Source: Rhizobium sp. Leaf453
Lineage (GTDB): Bacteria > Pseudomonadota > Alphaproteobacteria > Rhizobiales > Rhizobiaceae
Assembly: GCF_001425605.1 (NCBI RefSeq)
Contig: NZ_LMRG01000012.1
Coordinates: forward strand, 124,889 to 188,888
Length of the DNA: 64,000 bases
Direction: 5' to 3'
Shown: positions 55,714 to 64,000 of the stretch, one piece after another
Numbering within the stretch: the first letter of the stretch is position 1
Layout of the letters: each line of letters starts with the position of its first letter
Translations under genes and position numbers: made by a program
Notes under the pieces: model-generated
Told to the model about the DNA's origin: nothing
What the model saw: the letters and a program-made list of their open reading frames with translations, nothing else
Databases searched by the model: none

Positions 55714-56709
55714 ATGAAGAAATTCATGAACGGCGCCGGTACGCTGGCGCAGGATTGCCTGGATGGGCTTGTCGCGGCGCATGGCGATATCGTCGTGTTC
55801 GGTGCGGATCGCAAGCATGTCCGCCGCCGCACGCTGCGCGCCGGCAAGGTTGCCATCATCTCCGGCGGTGGTGCCGGTCACGAGCCGATGCATACGGGCT
55901 TTGTCGGCCTGGGCATGCTCGATGCCGCCTGCACCGGCTATGTTTTCACTTCACCGACGCCGGACCAGATCGTTTCCGCCATCCACGAGACCGATACCGG
56001 CTCCGGCACCTTGCTGATTGTCAAGAATTACGACGGCGACGTCATGAATTTCGAAATGGCCGCTGAAATGGCGATGGCCGATGGAGCGCGCCGGATCGAG
56101 ACGGTCATCGTCAGCGACGACATTGCCGTTGAGCGATCAACGCGCGGAACCGGCCGCCGCGGCGTTGCGGGTACGCTGGTGGTCGAGAAGATCGTCGGCG
56201 CGGCGGCTGAGGCCGGCATCTCCCTCGCGGAGTTGAAGACCCTCGGCGATACGGTCGTGGGCACGACCCGGACGATGGGGGTTGCGCTGAGGGGCACGAC
56301 GGTGCCGCAGACGACACGTGAGACTTTCGTGCTCGGCCCCGACGAAATGGAGATCGGCGTCGGCATTCATGGCGAACCGGGACGAGCGCGTGCGCAATTG
56401 GGCGAGGCGTCGTCGATCGTGACCTTGATCTGCGACCAGATCCTGAACGATTTCGGCGGTCTGTCCGGTCAGTCGATCCTGCTGTTCGTCAATGGGCTCG
56501 GCGGCACGCCGCTGTCGGAGCTTTACCTCGTTTTCGGCCTGGCGCGGACATTTCTCGAAGCGCACGGCGTCACCATCAGCCGCAGCCTTGTCGGAACCTA
56601 TGTCACCTCGCTCGACATGGCGGGCGTGTCCATCACGGTGACCGTGCTCGATGATCGCCTGATGGAACTCTGGGACGCGCCGGTGCAGACGGCGTCGCTG
56701 CGCTGGTAG
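55714..56709 (+). CDS. dhaK: Dihydroxyacetone kinase subunit DhaK (substrate-binding)
   Basis: 331 aa, the usual DhaK length. It has ISGGGAGHEPMHTGFVGLGMLDAA, LLIVKNYDGDVMNFEMAAE, RGVAGTLVVEKIVGAAAE and the hemiaminal-forming His219 in GVGIHGEPGRAR. It presents the ketose substrate to phosphorylated DhaL. It ends 6 bp before the stop of the convergent oxidase gene. Confidence 0.95.
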   Translation: MKKFMNGAGTLAQDCLDGLVAAHGDIVVFGADRKHVRRRTLRAGKVAIISGGGAGHEPMHTGFVGLGMLDAACTGYVFTSPTPDQIVSAIHETDTGSGTLLIVKNYDGDVMNFEMAAEMAMADGARRIETVIVSDDIAVERSTRGTGRRGVAGTLVVEKIVGAAAEAGISLAELKTLGDTVVGTTRTMGVALRGTTVPQTTRETFVLGPDEMEIGVGIHGEPGRARAQLGEASSIVTLICDQILNDFGGLSGQSILLFVNGLGGTPLSELYLVFGLARTFLEAHGVTISRSLVGTYVTSLDMAGVSITVTVLDDRLMELWDAPVQTASLRW

Positions 56710-56715
56710 AACCGC

Positions 56716-58047
56716 TCAGACCGGCGGCGCGATCTCAAGCGGCGTGCCGTCTGAAAATCGGCTGAAACGGAACGGGACGGGATCGACAATCGGCGTGTCG
56801 CCGGTGACGAGGTCGGCGACCAGATGTCCGGCCCCGGGGCCGATGCCGAAACCATGACCGCAAAAGCCGGTGGCAATGATGAGTCCCGGCACGTCGTCGT
56901 GCTTGGAAATCACCGGAACGGCATCAGGCGTGACGTCGATCAGGCCGGCCCAAATGTGCTGCACCTGCGCATTGCGAAGAACCGGTATGGCGTCAGCCGC
57001 TGCCTGCAGCGCTTTCAGCCCGGATTTGGCATCCGGCTTCGGGTCGAGGATGCGATGGCGCTCGAAGGCGCCGGGCCTGTCGAGGGGAACGGCGGAAATC
57101 TCGAACAGTTCCTGCCAGCTGCGGGCACTGAGGCCGACCTGAACCGCTTCCCCTTCGGCCTTTCTGGCCGGCTGGAAATCCCGGAAGAAGGCAAAGCTGT
57201 CCGGCACCAGCGCGTGCAGGTTGATGCCACCGTTGGCGATCGTATAGCCGCCGTCGAGGCGTTTCCGATAGGCGTAAGTGCTTGCGGCACCAGCGCCATC
57301 CGGTCCGCCGGTGATCGGACCCGTCCGCAGCACGGTGTTGCGCACCTTCAGTTGCGGCAGGCGGATATCCAGCCCCTTGCAGAACAGCCGCGACCATGCG
57401 CCACCCGCGAGCACGATGGACGATGTTTCGATCCGGCCTTTTTCCGTGATGACGGCGCTGATCCGCCCCGCGCTTTTCTCGATGCCGCGGACGGCACAGC
57501 CGGTGACGATACGGGCACCGGCCTTGCGGGCGCCGGCGGCGATGGCGGGCACGGCCTTCTGCGGCTCCGCGCGGGCATCGCTTGGCGTATACATCGCGCC
57601 CTTGTAGCGCTGCGTTGCGCCCGGCATCAGTGCTGCGGTGTCGTCCGTACCGATCGTGCGGGTATCGAGGCCATGCGCCTCAGCCAGTTTCAGCCACCGT
57701 GCCTGATTGGCGAGGTCTCTTTCGGTTTCCGCGATGTAGAGAATGCCCGAACGCCGAAAGCCGGTGTTCCCACCGATACGGGTATCGAGTGTGTCCCAGA
57801 TTTTCAGGGCTTCGATGGCCAGCGGAATTTCGCGCCGGTCGCGGCCCATGACGCGGACCCAGCCCCAGTTACGGCTGGACTGTTCACCGCCCAGCGCGCC
57901 CTTTTCGCAGAGAACGACATCCACGCCGCGTTCGGCCAGAAACAGGGCGGTGCTCACCCCGATGATACCGCCGCCGATGACGACGGCACCGGCCGTTTTC
58001 GGAAGAGTCTGGTCGGTATCGGTGAGGTCGAGTGTGGGGCCGGGCAT
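56716..58047 (-). CDS. FAD-dependent amino-acid/amine oxidoreductase (DadA/DAAO superfamily)
   Basis: 443 aa. FAD-binding VVIGGGIIGVSTALFLAERGVDVVLCEKG (about 22-50), then GGEQSSRNWGWVRVMGRD. The C-terminal FAD contact is IIATGFCGHGFGIGPGAGHLVADLV. The SSRNWG motif is common in oxidases of D-amino acids or N-methylated or secondary amines. It is separate from the sugar genes, and the LacI gene lies 93 bp upstream on the same strand. The substrate is unknown. Confidence 0.88.
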   Translation of the reverse strand: MPGPTLDLTDTDQTLPKTAGAVVIGGGIIGVSTALFLAERGVDVVLCEKGALGGEQSSRNWGWVRVMGRDRREIPLAIEALKIWDTLDTRIGGNTGFRRSGILYIAETERDLANQARWLKLAEAHGLDTRTIGTDDTAALMPGATQRYKGAMYTPSDARAEPQKAVPAIAAGARKAGARIVTGCAVRGIEKSAGRISAVITEKGRIETSSIVLAGGAWSRLFCKGLDIRLPQLKVRNTVLRTGPITGGPDGAGAASTYAYRKRLDGGYTIANGGINLHALVPDSFAFFRDFQPARKAEGEAVQVGLSARSWQELFEISAVPLDRPGAFERHRILDPKPDAKSGLKALQAAADAIPVLRNAQVQHIWAGLIDVTPDAVPVISKHDDVPGLIIATGFCGHGFGIGPGAGHLVADLVTGDTPIVDPVPFRFSRFSDGTPLEIAPPV

Positions 58048-58140
58048 GGGGCTATGGTTCCGATTTCGAAAGCTGTGCCAACGGTTTGCACCGTCCGGCA
58101 GCGTTCTTCAAGTCGCGAAGACTGACCTGCCGTGATCGTG

Positions 58141-59175
58141 TCAGGCCGGCAGCGTGAACGCGTCGCTCTCGCCCTCGACGAGATCCTCGGTCCAGACTTT
58201 CCGCCGGTTCGCATCCGGATAGAAATGGCTGAAGGCCGGCATGGTGGCGAGCAGCGCCTCCGCCAGCGCGATGCCGAGATCACGCCGCGACAGCTTGAAG
58301 CCCGTGAGGCTGGGTGAGAGGAAATGCGACTGCGGGCTCTGGCGGCCGATGACGGCGATATCGCGCCCCGGCTTGACGCCGGCTTCGTTGAGACCGCGAT
58401 AGAGGCCGAGCGCGATGGTTTCGTTGACCAGCAGGATGGCGGTCGGCCGCTCCTTCTTGGCAAGAAGTTGCCGGGCGATCTGATAGCCGCCCGCTTCGTT
58501 CGGCGTCGAACTGAAGATGAGGTCAGGATCGAGCGTCAGGCCATGCGCCTCGAGCGCCTTGCGGCTCTGGTCGATGAAGATATAGCCGAGATTGACATCG
58601 TCATGTGGCCGGGTGACGGCGATACGCCGATGTCCCTTCGCCACCAGCCGGTCGATCGAGATCTGCGCCATGCCTTCGAAATCGAGGTCGAGCCAGGGCT
58701 GACCGACATCGGTGAGGCTCCGCCCGAGTGTGACGAACGGAATCTTGCGCTTGGCCAGAAATTCGAAACGCGGATCGTGGCGCTGGGTTGCCGACAGGAT
58801 CAGGCCATCGGCGAACCCGCGGGCAACGACGCGGCGGAGATAATCGTCCGGATCTTCCTCCGACGAGCAGAGCAGGGCGACGAGGTCGAGGTGGTGGCGA
58901 GCAAAGACCGTCTGCACGCCATCGAAGACGCTCATGAAGAACGTGTCGCCCTGGCCGGTGATCTCCGTGCCGGTCTGCATCATGAAGCCGATGATGTTGG
59001 TGGTGCCCTGGCGCAGGCTGCGGCCGGATTGGTTGGGCACATAGCCGAGTTCGGCAGCAGCTTCGAGCACGCGCTTTCGAGTTTCCTCGTTGACGTCAGG
59101 ACGCCCGTTCAGCGCGCGAGACACCGTTCCGATCGAAATATCCAGATGCTGCGCAAGCCTGCGTATGCCCGTCAT
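58141..59175 (-). CDS. LacI-family transcriptional repressor
   Basis: 344 aa from the ATG at 59175; a GTG at 59229 is possible but has no ribosome-binding site. The HTH and hinge are clear: MTGIRRLAQHLDISIGTVSRALNGRPDVNEETRKRVLEAA, LGYVPNQSGRSLRQG. A periplasmic-binding-protein-like sensor domain follows (GFADGLILSATQ, GHRRIAVTRPHDD). It is divergent from the sugar operon at 59317, with a perfect palindrome between them. Confidence 0.94.
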   Translation of the reverse strand: MTGIRRLAQHLDISIGTVSRALNGRPDVNEETRKRVLEAAAELGYVPNQSGRSLRQGTTNIIGFMMQTGTEITGQGDTFFMSVFDGVQTVFARHHLDLVALLCSSEEDPDDYLRRVVARGFADGLILSATQRHDPRFEFLAKRKIPFVTLGRSLTDVGQPWLDLDFEGMAQISIDRLVAKGHRRIAVTRPHDDVNLGYIFIDQSRKALEAHGLTLDPDLIFSSTPNEAGGYQIARQLLAKKERPTAILLVNETIALGLYRGLNEAGVKPGRDIAVIGRQSPQSHFLSPSLTGFKLSRRDLGIALAEALLATMPAFSHFYPDANRRKVWTEDLVEGESDAFTLPA

Positions 59176-59250
59176 TCCAGCCGCTTCCACCGTGCGTTTT
59201 TCGCGTCCCAATGGCCCCTCTCTTGACACGTTTCAAAAATCGTTCATAGT

Positions 59251-59268
59251 ACCGTAAACGTTTACGGT
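59251..59268. promoter_or_regulatory. LacI-family operator
   Basis: ACCGTAAACGTTTACGGT is a perfect 18-bp palindrome with the central AACGTT typical of LacI-family operators. It lies between the divergent repressor and dehydrogenase genes. Confidence 0.88.
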
Positions 59269-59316
59269 GATTGAAAAGGAGCGAAAACCGTAGATTTTGA
59301 GGAGGAGAATCCTATT

Positions 59317-60339
59317 TTGCGTGCAGTTTTGTGCGGGTGCGGAGCTATGGCCAAAGGATGGCTGAAGGCGATCGCGGATACCCCTGAAATCCGGTCCACT
59401 GTCCAGGTCGTCGGCCTCGTCGACGTCAATCCGGCGGCTGCCGAAAAGCTGGCCGGGGAGTTCGGCCTGACCGATGCCGTCATCGGTTCGGATCTGGCGG
59501 ATGTCCTGTCGAAATCCTCCGCCGATCTCGTCTTCGACGTTGTCATCCCGTCCGCCCGTCATGACGTCGTTTCAACCGCGCTGGCACATGGATGCCATGT
59601 GCTGAGCGAGAAACCGATGGCCCCGTCTATAGAAGAAGGGCGTTCGCTGATCGCCCGCTCCGAGGCCGCAGGGAAAATCCATGCCATCGTCCAGAACCGC
59701 CGGTTCATCTCCGGCATCCGCCGTATCCGCCGGCTGATCGAAAGCGGAGCGCTCGGCGATCTCACGGCCATTCATTGCGATTTCTTCATCGGCGCGCATT
59801 TTGGTGGGTTCCGCGAGCAGATGGACAATGTGCTGCTGCTGGACATGGCGATCCACACGTTCGACGCCGCCCGTTTCGTCGCCGGCAAGGTACCGGTCGC
59901 GGTCTATTGCCACGAGAGCAATCCACGCGGCTCCTGGTATGCCCATGGCGCCGCGGCCAATGCGATCTTCGAATTTTCTGATGACGTGACCTTCACCTAT
60001 CGCGGTTCCTGGAGCGCGGAAGGGGCCAATACCAGCTGGGAAAGCCAGTGGCGGATCATCGGCACGAAGGGCACGCTGCTCTGGGATGGCGCCGACAATT
60101 TCCAGGCGGGCGTCGTCGCAGGTCCGGATGGATTCTTCCGCCCGATCGAGCCGATCGACGTGCCGACGCCGGCCGATGAGGCACAGACCCATGGCCATGC
60201 CAGCGTCATTGCCGATTTCCTCAAGGCCATCCGGACCGGCGAAAAGCCGGAAACGGTGAGCACTGACAATATCAACAGCCTTGCCATGGTGTTCGCGGCG
60301 ATCGAAAGCGCCCGAACCCGGCAGCGCGTTACCCTATGA
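59317..60339 (+). CDS. Gfo/Idh/MocA-family NAD(P)-dependent sugar dehydrogenase
   Basis: 340 aa with a TTG start at 59317; AGGAGGAG is well placed upstream. The N-terminal Rossmann fold is VLCGCGAMAKGWLKAI, the family motif SEKPMAPSIEEG (EKP) is present, and a C-terminal beta-sheet domain contains DMAIHTFDAARFVAG (catalytic Asp/His). It likely oxidises the transported sugar or a derivative. It is first gene of the LacI-controlled operon. Confidence 0.92.
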   Translation: MRAVLCGCGAMAKGWLKAIADTPEIRSTVQVVGLVDVNPAAAEKLAGEFGLTDAVIGSDLADVLSKSSADLVFDVVIPSARHDVVSTALAHGCHVLSEKPMAPSIEEGRSLIARSEAAGKIHAIVQNRRFISGIRRIRRLIESGALGDLTAIHCDFFIGAHFGGFREQMDNVLLLDMAIHTFDAARFVAGKVPVAVYCHESNPRGSWYAHGAAANAIFEFSDDVTFTYRGSWSAEGANTSWESQWRIIGTKGTLLWDGADNFQAGVVAGPDGFFRPIEPIDVPTPADEAQTHGHASVIADFLKAIRTGEKPETVSTDNINSLAMVFAAIESARTRQRVTL

Positions 60340-60352
60340 ACAGGACAGTTTC

Positions 60353-61255
60353 ATGAGCAATCCGGCAAAATCCATCCGCATCGGCACGATGGTCAGCGGC
60401 AACAAGGGCGATGCGGCCAAGCGTATCGGCGATATCGCCGGTCTGGGCTTCGAAAGCTTCGAGCCCTTCTTCTGGCAAACGACCAACGGCCAGAACCTGG
60501 CCGACCTCGGCAAGCGCTGTGTCGAGGCGATCGGGGACCGCGACATCACCATTTCGACGCTGGGCATGTTCGGCAATCCGTTGGAAACCGCCGAGATCGA
60601 CCTCCAGACCCTGCAGGGCTGGAAGGATTGCATCGACAACGCCCATCATTTCGGCGCGACTTGCGTCGCCGGCTTCACCGGCCGTATCCGCAACAAGCCG
60701 CTGACCGAAAGCCTGCCGCGTTACAAGGAAATCTGGAGCGATCTCGCCAAGCGTGCCGCCGACAAGGGCGTGAAGATCGCATTCGAGAATTGCGCGATGG
60801 ATGGCAACTGGGCGACTGGCGACTGGAACATTGCTCACAATCCGGATGCCTGGGAACTGATCTTCAACGAGACGCCGGACGATCATATCGGGCTCGAATG
60901 GGAGCCGTGCCACCAGATGGTCTATCTCATCGATCCGCTGCCGCAGATCCGCAAATGGGCGAAGAAGATCTTCCACGTCCATGGCAAGGACGCGACCATT
61001 CGCTGGGATGTCATCCGCGAGCACGGCATTTTCGGCAAGGAAAAATTCGTCTTCATGCGCACGCCGGGCTTCGGCGACACGAACTGGACCGACGTGATTT
61101 CCGAGCTGCGCCTTGCCGGCTGGTCCGGCTCCATCGATATCGAGGGCTGGCATGATCCGGTCTATCGAGATGCGCTGGAAATGACCGGCCAGGTGCATGG
61201 CCTGAACTATCTGAAGACGTGCCGGGGCGGCGATTTCGTCGTCGATCCGGTCTGA
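60353..61255 (+). CDS. Sugar phosphate isomerase/epimerase family TIM-barrel protein
   Basis: 300 aa from the ATG at 60353. Metal-ligand regions of the AP-endonuclease-2 fold are visible: KIAFENCAMDG (Glu), IGLEWEPCHQMVYLIDP (Glu/His), KIFHVHGKDATIRW (His) and SIDIEGWHDPVYRD (Glu). It probably isomerises a keto or aldo intermediate made by the preceding dehydrogenase, 13 bp upstream. Confidence 0.9.
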   Translation: MSNPAKSIRIGTMVSGNKGDAAKRIGDIAGLGFESFEPFFWQTTNGQNLADLGKRCVEAIGDRDITISTLGMFGNPLETAEIDLQTLQGWKDCIDNAHHFGATCVAGFTGRIRNKPLTESLPRYKEIWSDLAKRAADKGVKIAFENCAMDGNWATGDWNIAHNPDAWELIFNETPDDHIGLEWEPCHQMVYLIDPLPQIRKWAKKIFHVHGKDATIRWDVIREHGIFGKEKFVFMRTPGFGDTNWTDVISELRLAGWSGSIDIEGWHDPVYRDALEMTGQVHGLNYLKTCRGGDFVVDPV

Positions 61256-61303
61256 GGGATCGGGCCGGCCCGCCGGCCTGAAGGGACTGACATGACTGAG
61301 GAA

Positions 61304-61326
61304 GGCCGGCATGGAGGATGCCGGCC
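61304..61326 (+). other. Hairpin upstream of the second sugar-binding-protein gene
   Basis: GGCCGGC (61304-61310) and GCCGGCC (61320-61326) with a 9-nt loop, 14 bp before the AAGGAGG ribosome-binding site. It could be a 5' stabiliser of the binding-protein mRNA. Confidence 0.45.
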
Positions 61327-61353
61327 GAAAGGATCACCACAAGGAGGAAAATT

Positions 61354-62586
61354 ATGGTTATCCGCAAATACGCACTCATCGGTGCGCTGGCGCTTGCAGG
61401 CGTTTCGATGTTCGGCCTCTCCGCAAAGGCAGAGGATGTGAAGCTGACAGTCTGGTCGCTCGACCGCGATATCCAGCCGGCCCCCAATCTGGTGGCGGAT
61501 TTCAACAAGCTCAACAACGGCATCCAGATCGAATACCGGCAGATCCAGTTCGATGACGTGGTGAGCGAGGCCATGCGCGCCTTCTCCACCGGCCAGGCGC
61601 CCGACATCATCGCCATCGACAATCCGGAGCACGCGCTGTTTTCGTCGCGCGGCGCTTTCCTCGATCTCACCGACATGATCTCGAAATCGACCGTGATCAA
61701 GCCGGAAAACTATTTCCCCGGTCCGCTGAAATCGGTCGAATGGGATGGCAAATATTACGGCGTGCCGAAGGCGACGAATACGATCGCGCTCTACTACAAC
61801 AAGGACATGTTCAAGGCGAAGGGTCTCGATCCCAACAAGCCGCCGCAGACCTGGGACGAACTGGTCGAGGATGCCCGCAAGCTGACCGATCCGGCTGCCA
61901 ACGTCTATGGACTGGCTTTCTCGGCCAAGGCAAACGAGGAAGGCACGTTCCAGTTCCTGCCCTGGGCGCAGATGGGTGGCGGCAGCTACGAGAACATCAA
62001 TTCCGAGGGAGCCGTGAAGGCGCTGGAGGTCTGGAAGACGATCATGGACGAGAAGCTCGCCTCGCCGGATACGTTGACGCGCGGCCAGTGGGATTCGACC
62101 GGCACGTTCAATTCCGGCAATGCCGCCATGGCGATCTCGGGCCCGTGGGAACTCGACCGCATGACGCAGGAAGCCAAGTTTGACTGGGGCGTGACATTGC
62201 TTCCGGTTCCAAAGGAGGGCGCCGAGCGCTCGTCGGCCATGGGCGACTTCAACTGGGCAATCTTCGCCTCGACCAAGCATCCGGAAGAAGCCTTCAAGGC
62301 GCTCGAATATTTCGCCTCGCAGGACGACAAGATGTTCGAGAAATATGGCCAGCTTCCGGCCCGTTCCGACATCACCATCCCGGCGACCGGTCAGGCGCTC
62401 AAGGATGCCGGTCTCAAGGTCTTCCTTGAACAGCTGAAATACGCCAAGCCGCGAGGCCCGCATCCGGAATGGCCGAAGATTTCCAAGGCGATCCAGGATG
62501 CCATCCAGGCAGCCCTGACCGGCCAGTCAACCGCCAAGGACGCGCTTGATCAGGCCGCCGAAAAGATCAAGGCTGTTCTGGGCTGA
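61354..62586 (+). CDS. CUT1 ABC transporter, sugar-binding protein
   Basis: 410 aa from the ATG at 61354 with AAGGAGG upstream. The signal peptide ends near residue 26 (AKA). SBP_bac_1 features include [77 protein letters not shown] and [14 protein letters not shown]. It delivers a sugar to the two permeases that follow. The ATPase must lie beyond the window or be shared. Confidence 0.93.
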   Translation: MVIRKYALIGALALAGVSMFGLSAKAEDVKLTVWSLDRDIQPAPNLVADFNKLNNGIQIEYRQIQFDDVVSEAMRAFSTGQAPDIIAIDNPEHALFSSRGAFLDLTDMISKSTVIKPENYFPGPLKSVEWDGKYYGVPKATNTIALYYNKDMFKAKGLDPNKPPQTWDELVEDARKLTDPAANVYGLAFSAKANEEGTFQFLPWAQMGGGSYENINSEGAVKALEVWKTIMDEKLASPDTLTRGQWDSTGTFNSGNAAMAISGPWELDRMTQEAKFDWGVTLLPVPKEGAERSSAMGDFNWAIFASTKHPEEAFKALEYFASQDDKMFEKYGQLPARSDITIPATGQALKDAGLKVFLEQLKYAKPRGPHPEWPKISKAIQDAIQAALTGQSTAKDALDQAAEKIKAVLG

Positions 62587-62600
62587 TCTCCCGCACCGCC

Positions 62601-62622
62601 GGATGGCCTTCACTGGCCATCC
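62601..62622 (+). other. Intercistronic hairpin after the sugar-binding-protein gene
   Basis: GGATGGCC (62601-62608) and GGCCATCC (62615-62622) form an 8-bp perfect stem, 6-nt loop, with no T run. Confidence 0.65.
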
Positions 62623-62693
62623 ACTGTTTCCTCCCGGAAGGGTCGGTTCGCGCGCGAATGCGCGGGCAACCCTGTCCGCGCATCGGAGGCCCC

Positions 62694-63596
62694 ATGAAGA
62701 GGCTCCTTTCCAGTATCAGGGATGGCCGCGGTTTCGATATCGTGCTGGTCACTTTCCCGCTCGGTTTTCTGCTGCTGATGGCGGGCCTGCCGCTGCTCTA
62801 CAACGTCCTGATGAGCTTCCAGGAGGTTGACATGTTCAGCCTCGGCACATTCTGGCGGCCCTTCGTCGGCTTCAAGAATTACGCCGATCTCTTCGCCCAG
62901 CCCGAAACCTGGCCCATCCTCGGCAACACCGCCCTGTTCGTCGTCGGTTCGATTGCCGGGCAGTTCATGATCGGCTTCGGATTGGCGCTGTTCTTCTGGG
63001 TGAACTTTCCCGGCGCCTCCTGGCTGCGCGGACTGTTCCTCGTGTCCTGGGTCATGCCCGGACTGGTCGTCGGCGCCATCTGGAACTGGATCCTGTCGGG
63101 CGATTTCGGCGTTCTGAATTTCATCCTGCGGGAAAGCGGCATCATCAGCGGCAACATCTTCTGGCGCTCCGATCCCAACTATTCGCTCTACGCTGTCATC
63201 ATGGCCAATATCTGGCTGGGCACGGCCTTCAACATGATCCTGCTCTCTGTCGGTTTGGCGAGCATTCCCGGTGACCTATACGAGGCAGCCGAACTGGATG
63301 GCGCCAATGCCTGGCAGCGCTTCTGGACGATCACGCTGCCGATGATGCGCTCCACCATCGGCGCCATCATCGCGCTCGGGCTGATCTTCACGCTGCAGCA
63401 GTTCGACCTCTTCGCCTCGATCACATCAGGCGGGCCGAACAACTCGTCCAATGTTACCCAATACTGGGCCTGGGACCTGTCGTTTCGCCAGTACGATTTC
63501 GCCAAGGGCGCGACCATCTCCGTCATCATGATCGTCTTCGTCATGATCGCCGCGATCGTCTATGTCCGCTCCACACGTCATGAGGTGCGCGGATGA
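62694..63596 (+). CDS. CUT1 ABC transporter permease 1
   Basis: 300 aa from the ATG at 62694, with GGAGG upstream. Membrane helices begin at IVLVTFPLGFLLLMAGLPLLYNVLMSF. The EAA loop is DLYEAAELDGANAWQRFWTITLPMM, followed by LQQFDLFASITSGGPNNSS. It overlaps the second permease by 4 bp. Confidence 0.93.
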   Translation: MKRLLSSIRDGRGFDIVLVTFPLGFLLLMAGLPLLYNVLMSFQEVDMFSLGTFWRPFVGFKNYADLFAQPETWPILGNTALFVVGSIAGQFMIGFGLALFFWVNFPGASWLRGLFLVSWVMPGLVVGAIWNWILSGDFGVLNFILRESGIISGNIFWRSDPNYSLYAVIMANIWLGTAFNMILLSVGLASIPGDLYEAAELDGANAWQRFWTITLPMMRSTIGAIIALGLIFTLQQFDLFASITSGGPNNSSNVTQYWAWDLSFRQYDFAKGATISVIMIVFVMIAAIVYVRSTRHEVRG

Positions 63597-64000
63597 GCGA
63601 GACCAATCGCAACCGGCTGATGTTGGTGATCGCCATTCTCATGGCGGCCGTCTATCTGTTCCCGCTCTACTGGATGTACATCACCGCGCTGAAAAGCGGT
63701 TCGGAAATGTTCGCGACGCCGCCGAGCTTCTGGCCGTCGCAGCCGCAATGGGACACCTACCCCTTTGTCTGGGAAAGCCGGAACATGGGACGCTATCTCT
63801 GGAACTCGCTGGTCATTGCGTCGGGAGCCGTCGTGCTGATCACCGTGCTGGGCGTCGGCTGCGCCTATGTGCTCGCCCGCTACCGTAATGTCTGGGTCGA
63901 TATCGGCCTGTTCCTGATCCTGATGCTGCAAGTATTGCCGGCCTCGCTGATGATCACGCCGATATTCGTCGGCTATTCGCAGCTCGGCATGCTGAACTAT
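63593..64000 (+). CDS. CUT1 ABC transporter permease 2, C-terminus beyond window
   Basis: The first 136 codons are visible. LMLVIAILMAAVYLFPLYWMYITALKS, then PPSFWPSQPQWDTY and MGRYLWNSLVIA, are typical of MalG-like inner-membrane components. The conserved EAA loop lies past the window end. Confidence 0.92.
   Translation, partial: MSETNRNRLMLVIAILMAAVYLFPLYWMYITALKSGSEMFATPPSFWPSQPQWDTYPFVWESRNMGRYLWNSLVIASGAVVLITVLGVGCAYVLARYRNVWVDIGLFLILMLQVLPASLMITPIFVGYSQLGMLNY

Overview
This 64 kb window is high-GC, densely coded, ordinary-looking chromosome or chromid DNA from an alphaproteobacterium, most likely a member of the Rhizobiaceae (Rhizobium, Agrobacterium, Ensifer or Shinella type). The pointers are a DUF1127 small protein, a five-step hut pathway with hutF and hutG, heterotetrameric sarcosine-oxidase-like genes beside glxBCD/glnT-like genes, and many solute-binding-protein-dependent ABC transporters. 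I see no rRNA, tRNA, CRISPR array, integrase or insertion sequence. The window cuts genes at both ends: a TonB receptor at the left and a sugar ABC permease at the right.

Layout. 1-3.5 kb: a TonB-dependent receptor (heme/hemoglobin type, with an STN signalling domain) and its FecR/FecI-like anti-sigma and sigma pair, all on the minus strand. 3.8-8 kb: a DUF1127 peptide, rsgA, a GNAT acetyltransferase and a GH20 hexosaminidase. 8.5-10.3 kb: a soluble double-PAS chemoreceptor ending in a CheR-type pentapeptide. 10.4-15.7 kb: an RND efflux pump (permease plus adaptor), divergent from a TetR regulator, with two palindromic operators between them. 15.7-31.8 kb: histidine and related-compound catabolism. 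It holds an accessory operon (HutC-like repressor, polar amino-acid ABC transporter, a HAL-family protein lacking the MIO triad, a frameshifted MSOX-like oxidase and an atypical ureohydrolase), then the classical hutD-hutU-hutG-hutH-hutI operon facing hutF-hutC. 32-44.6 kb: a one-carbon cluster of soxGADB-like genes, two regulators, three glutamate-synthase-like genes, a GlnT/GmaS-type ligase and purU. I read this as an N-methylglutamate pathway for methylamine-type compounds. 44.9-56.7 kb: a CUT1 ABC transporter of GlpSTPQ type with an extra small membrane protein. It is followed by a dihydroxyacetone-kinase operon that carries both an ATP-type DhaK-DhaL fusion and a complete PEP-dependent set (DhaL, EIIA/DhaM, HPr, EI, DhaK), with an unrecognised HTH-like protein in the middle. 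56.7-64 kb: a DadA-like oxidase, a LacI repressor facing a sugar operon (Gfo/Idh/MocA dehydrogenase, TIM-barrel isomerase, CUT1 ABC transporter) across an 18-bp perfect palindrome.

The most unusual content is the accessory operon at 19.9-23.5 kb. In it a histidine-ammonia-lyase homologue has lost both the Ala-Ser-Gly triad that makes the MIO cofactor and the catalytic Tyr, while keeping other pocket residues. A canonical HutH lies about 5 kb away for comparison. The neighbouring ureohydrolase has an altered metal motif (GGDDS). Together with a dedicated transporter and repressor this suggests an uncharacterised pathway, possibly for an imidazole or guanidino compound. The other notable point is the unfused DhaM-type phosphorelay with its embedded HTH-like protein.

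All functions are inferred from motifs, gene order and family knowledge. No database search was possible.
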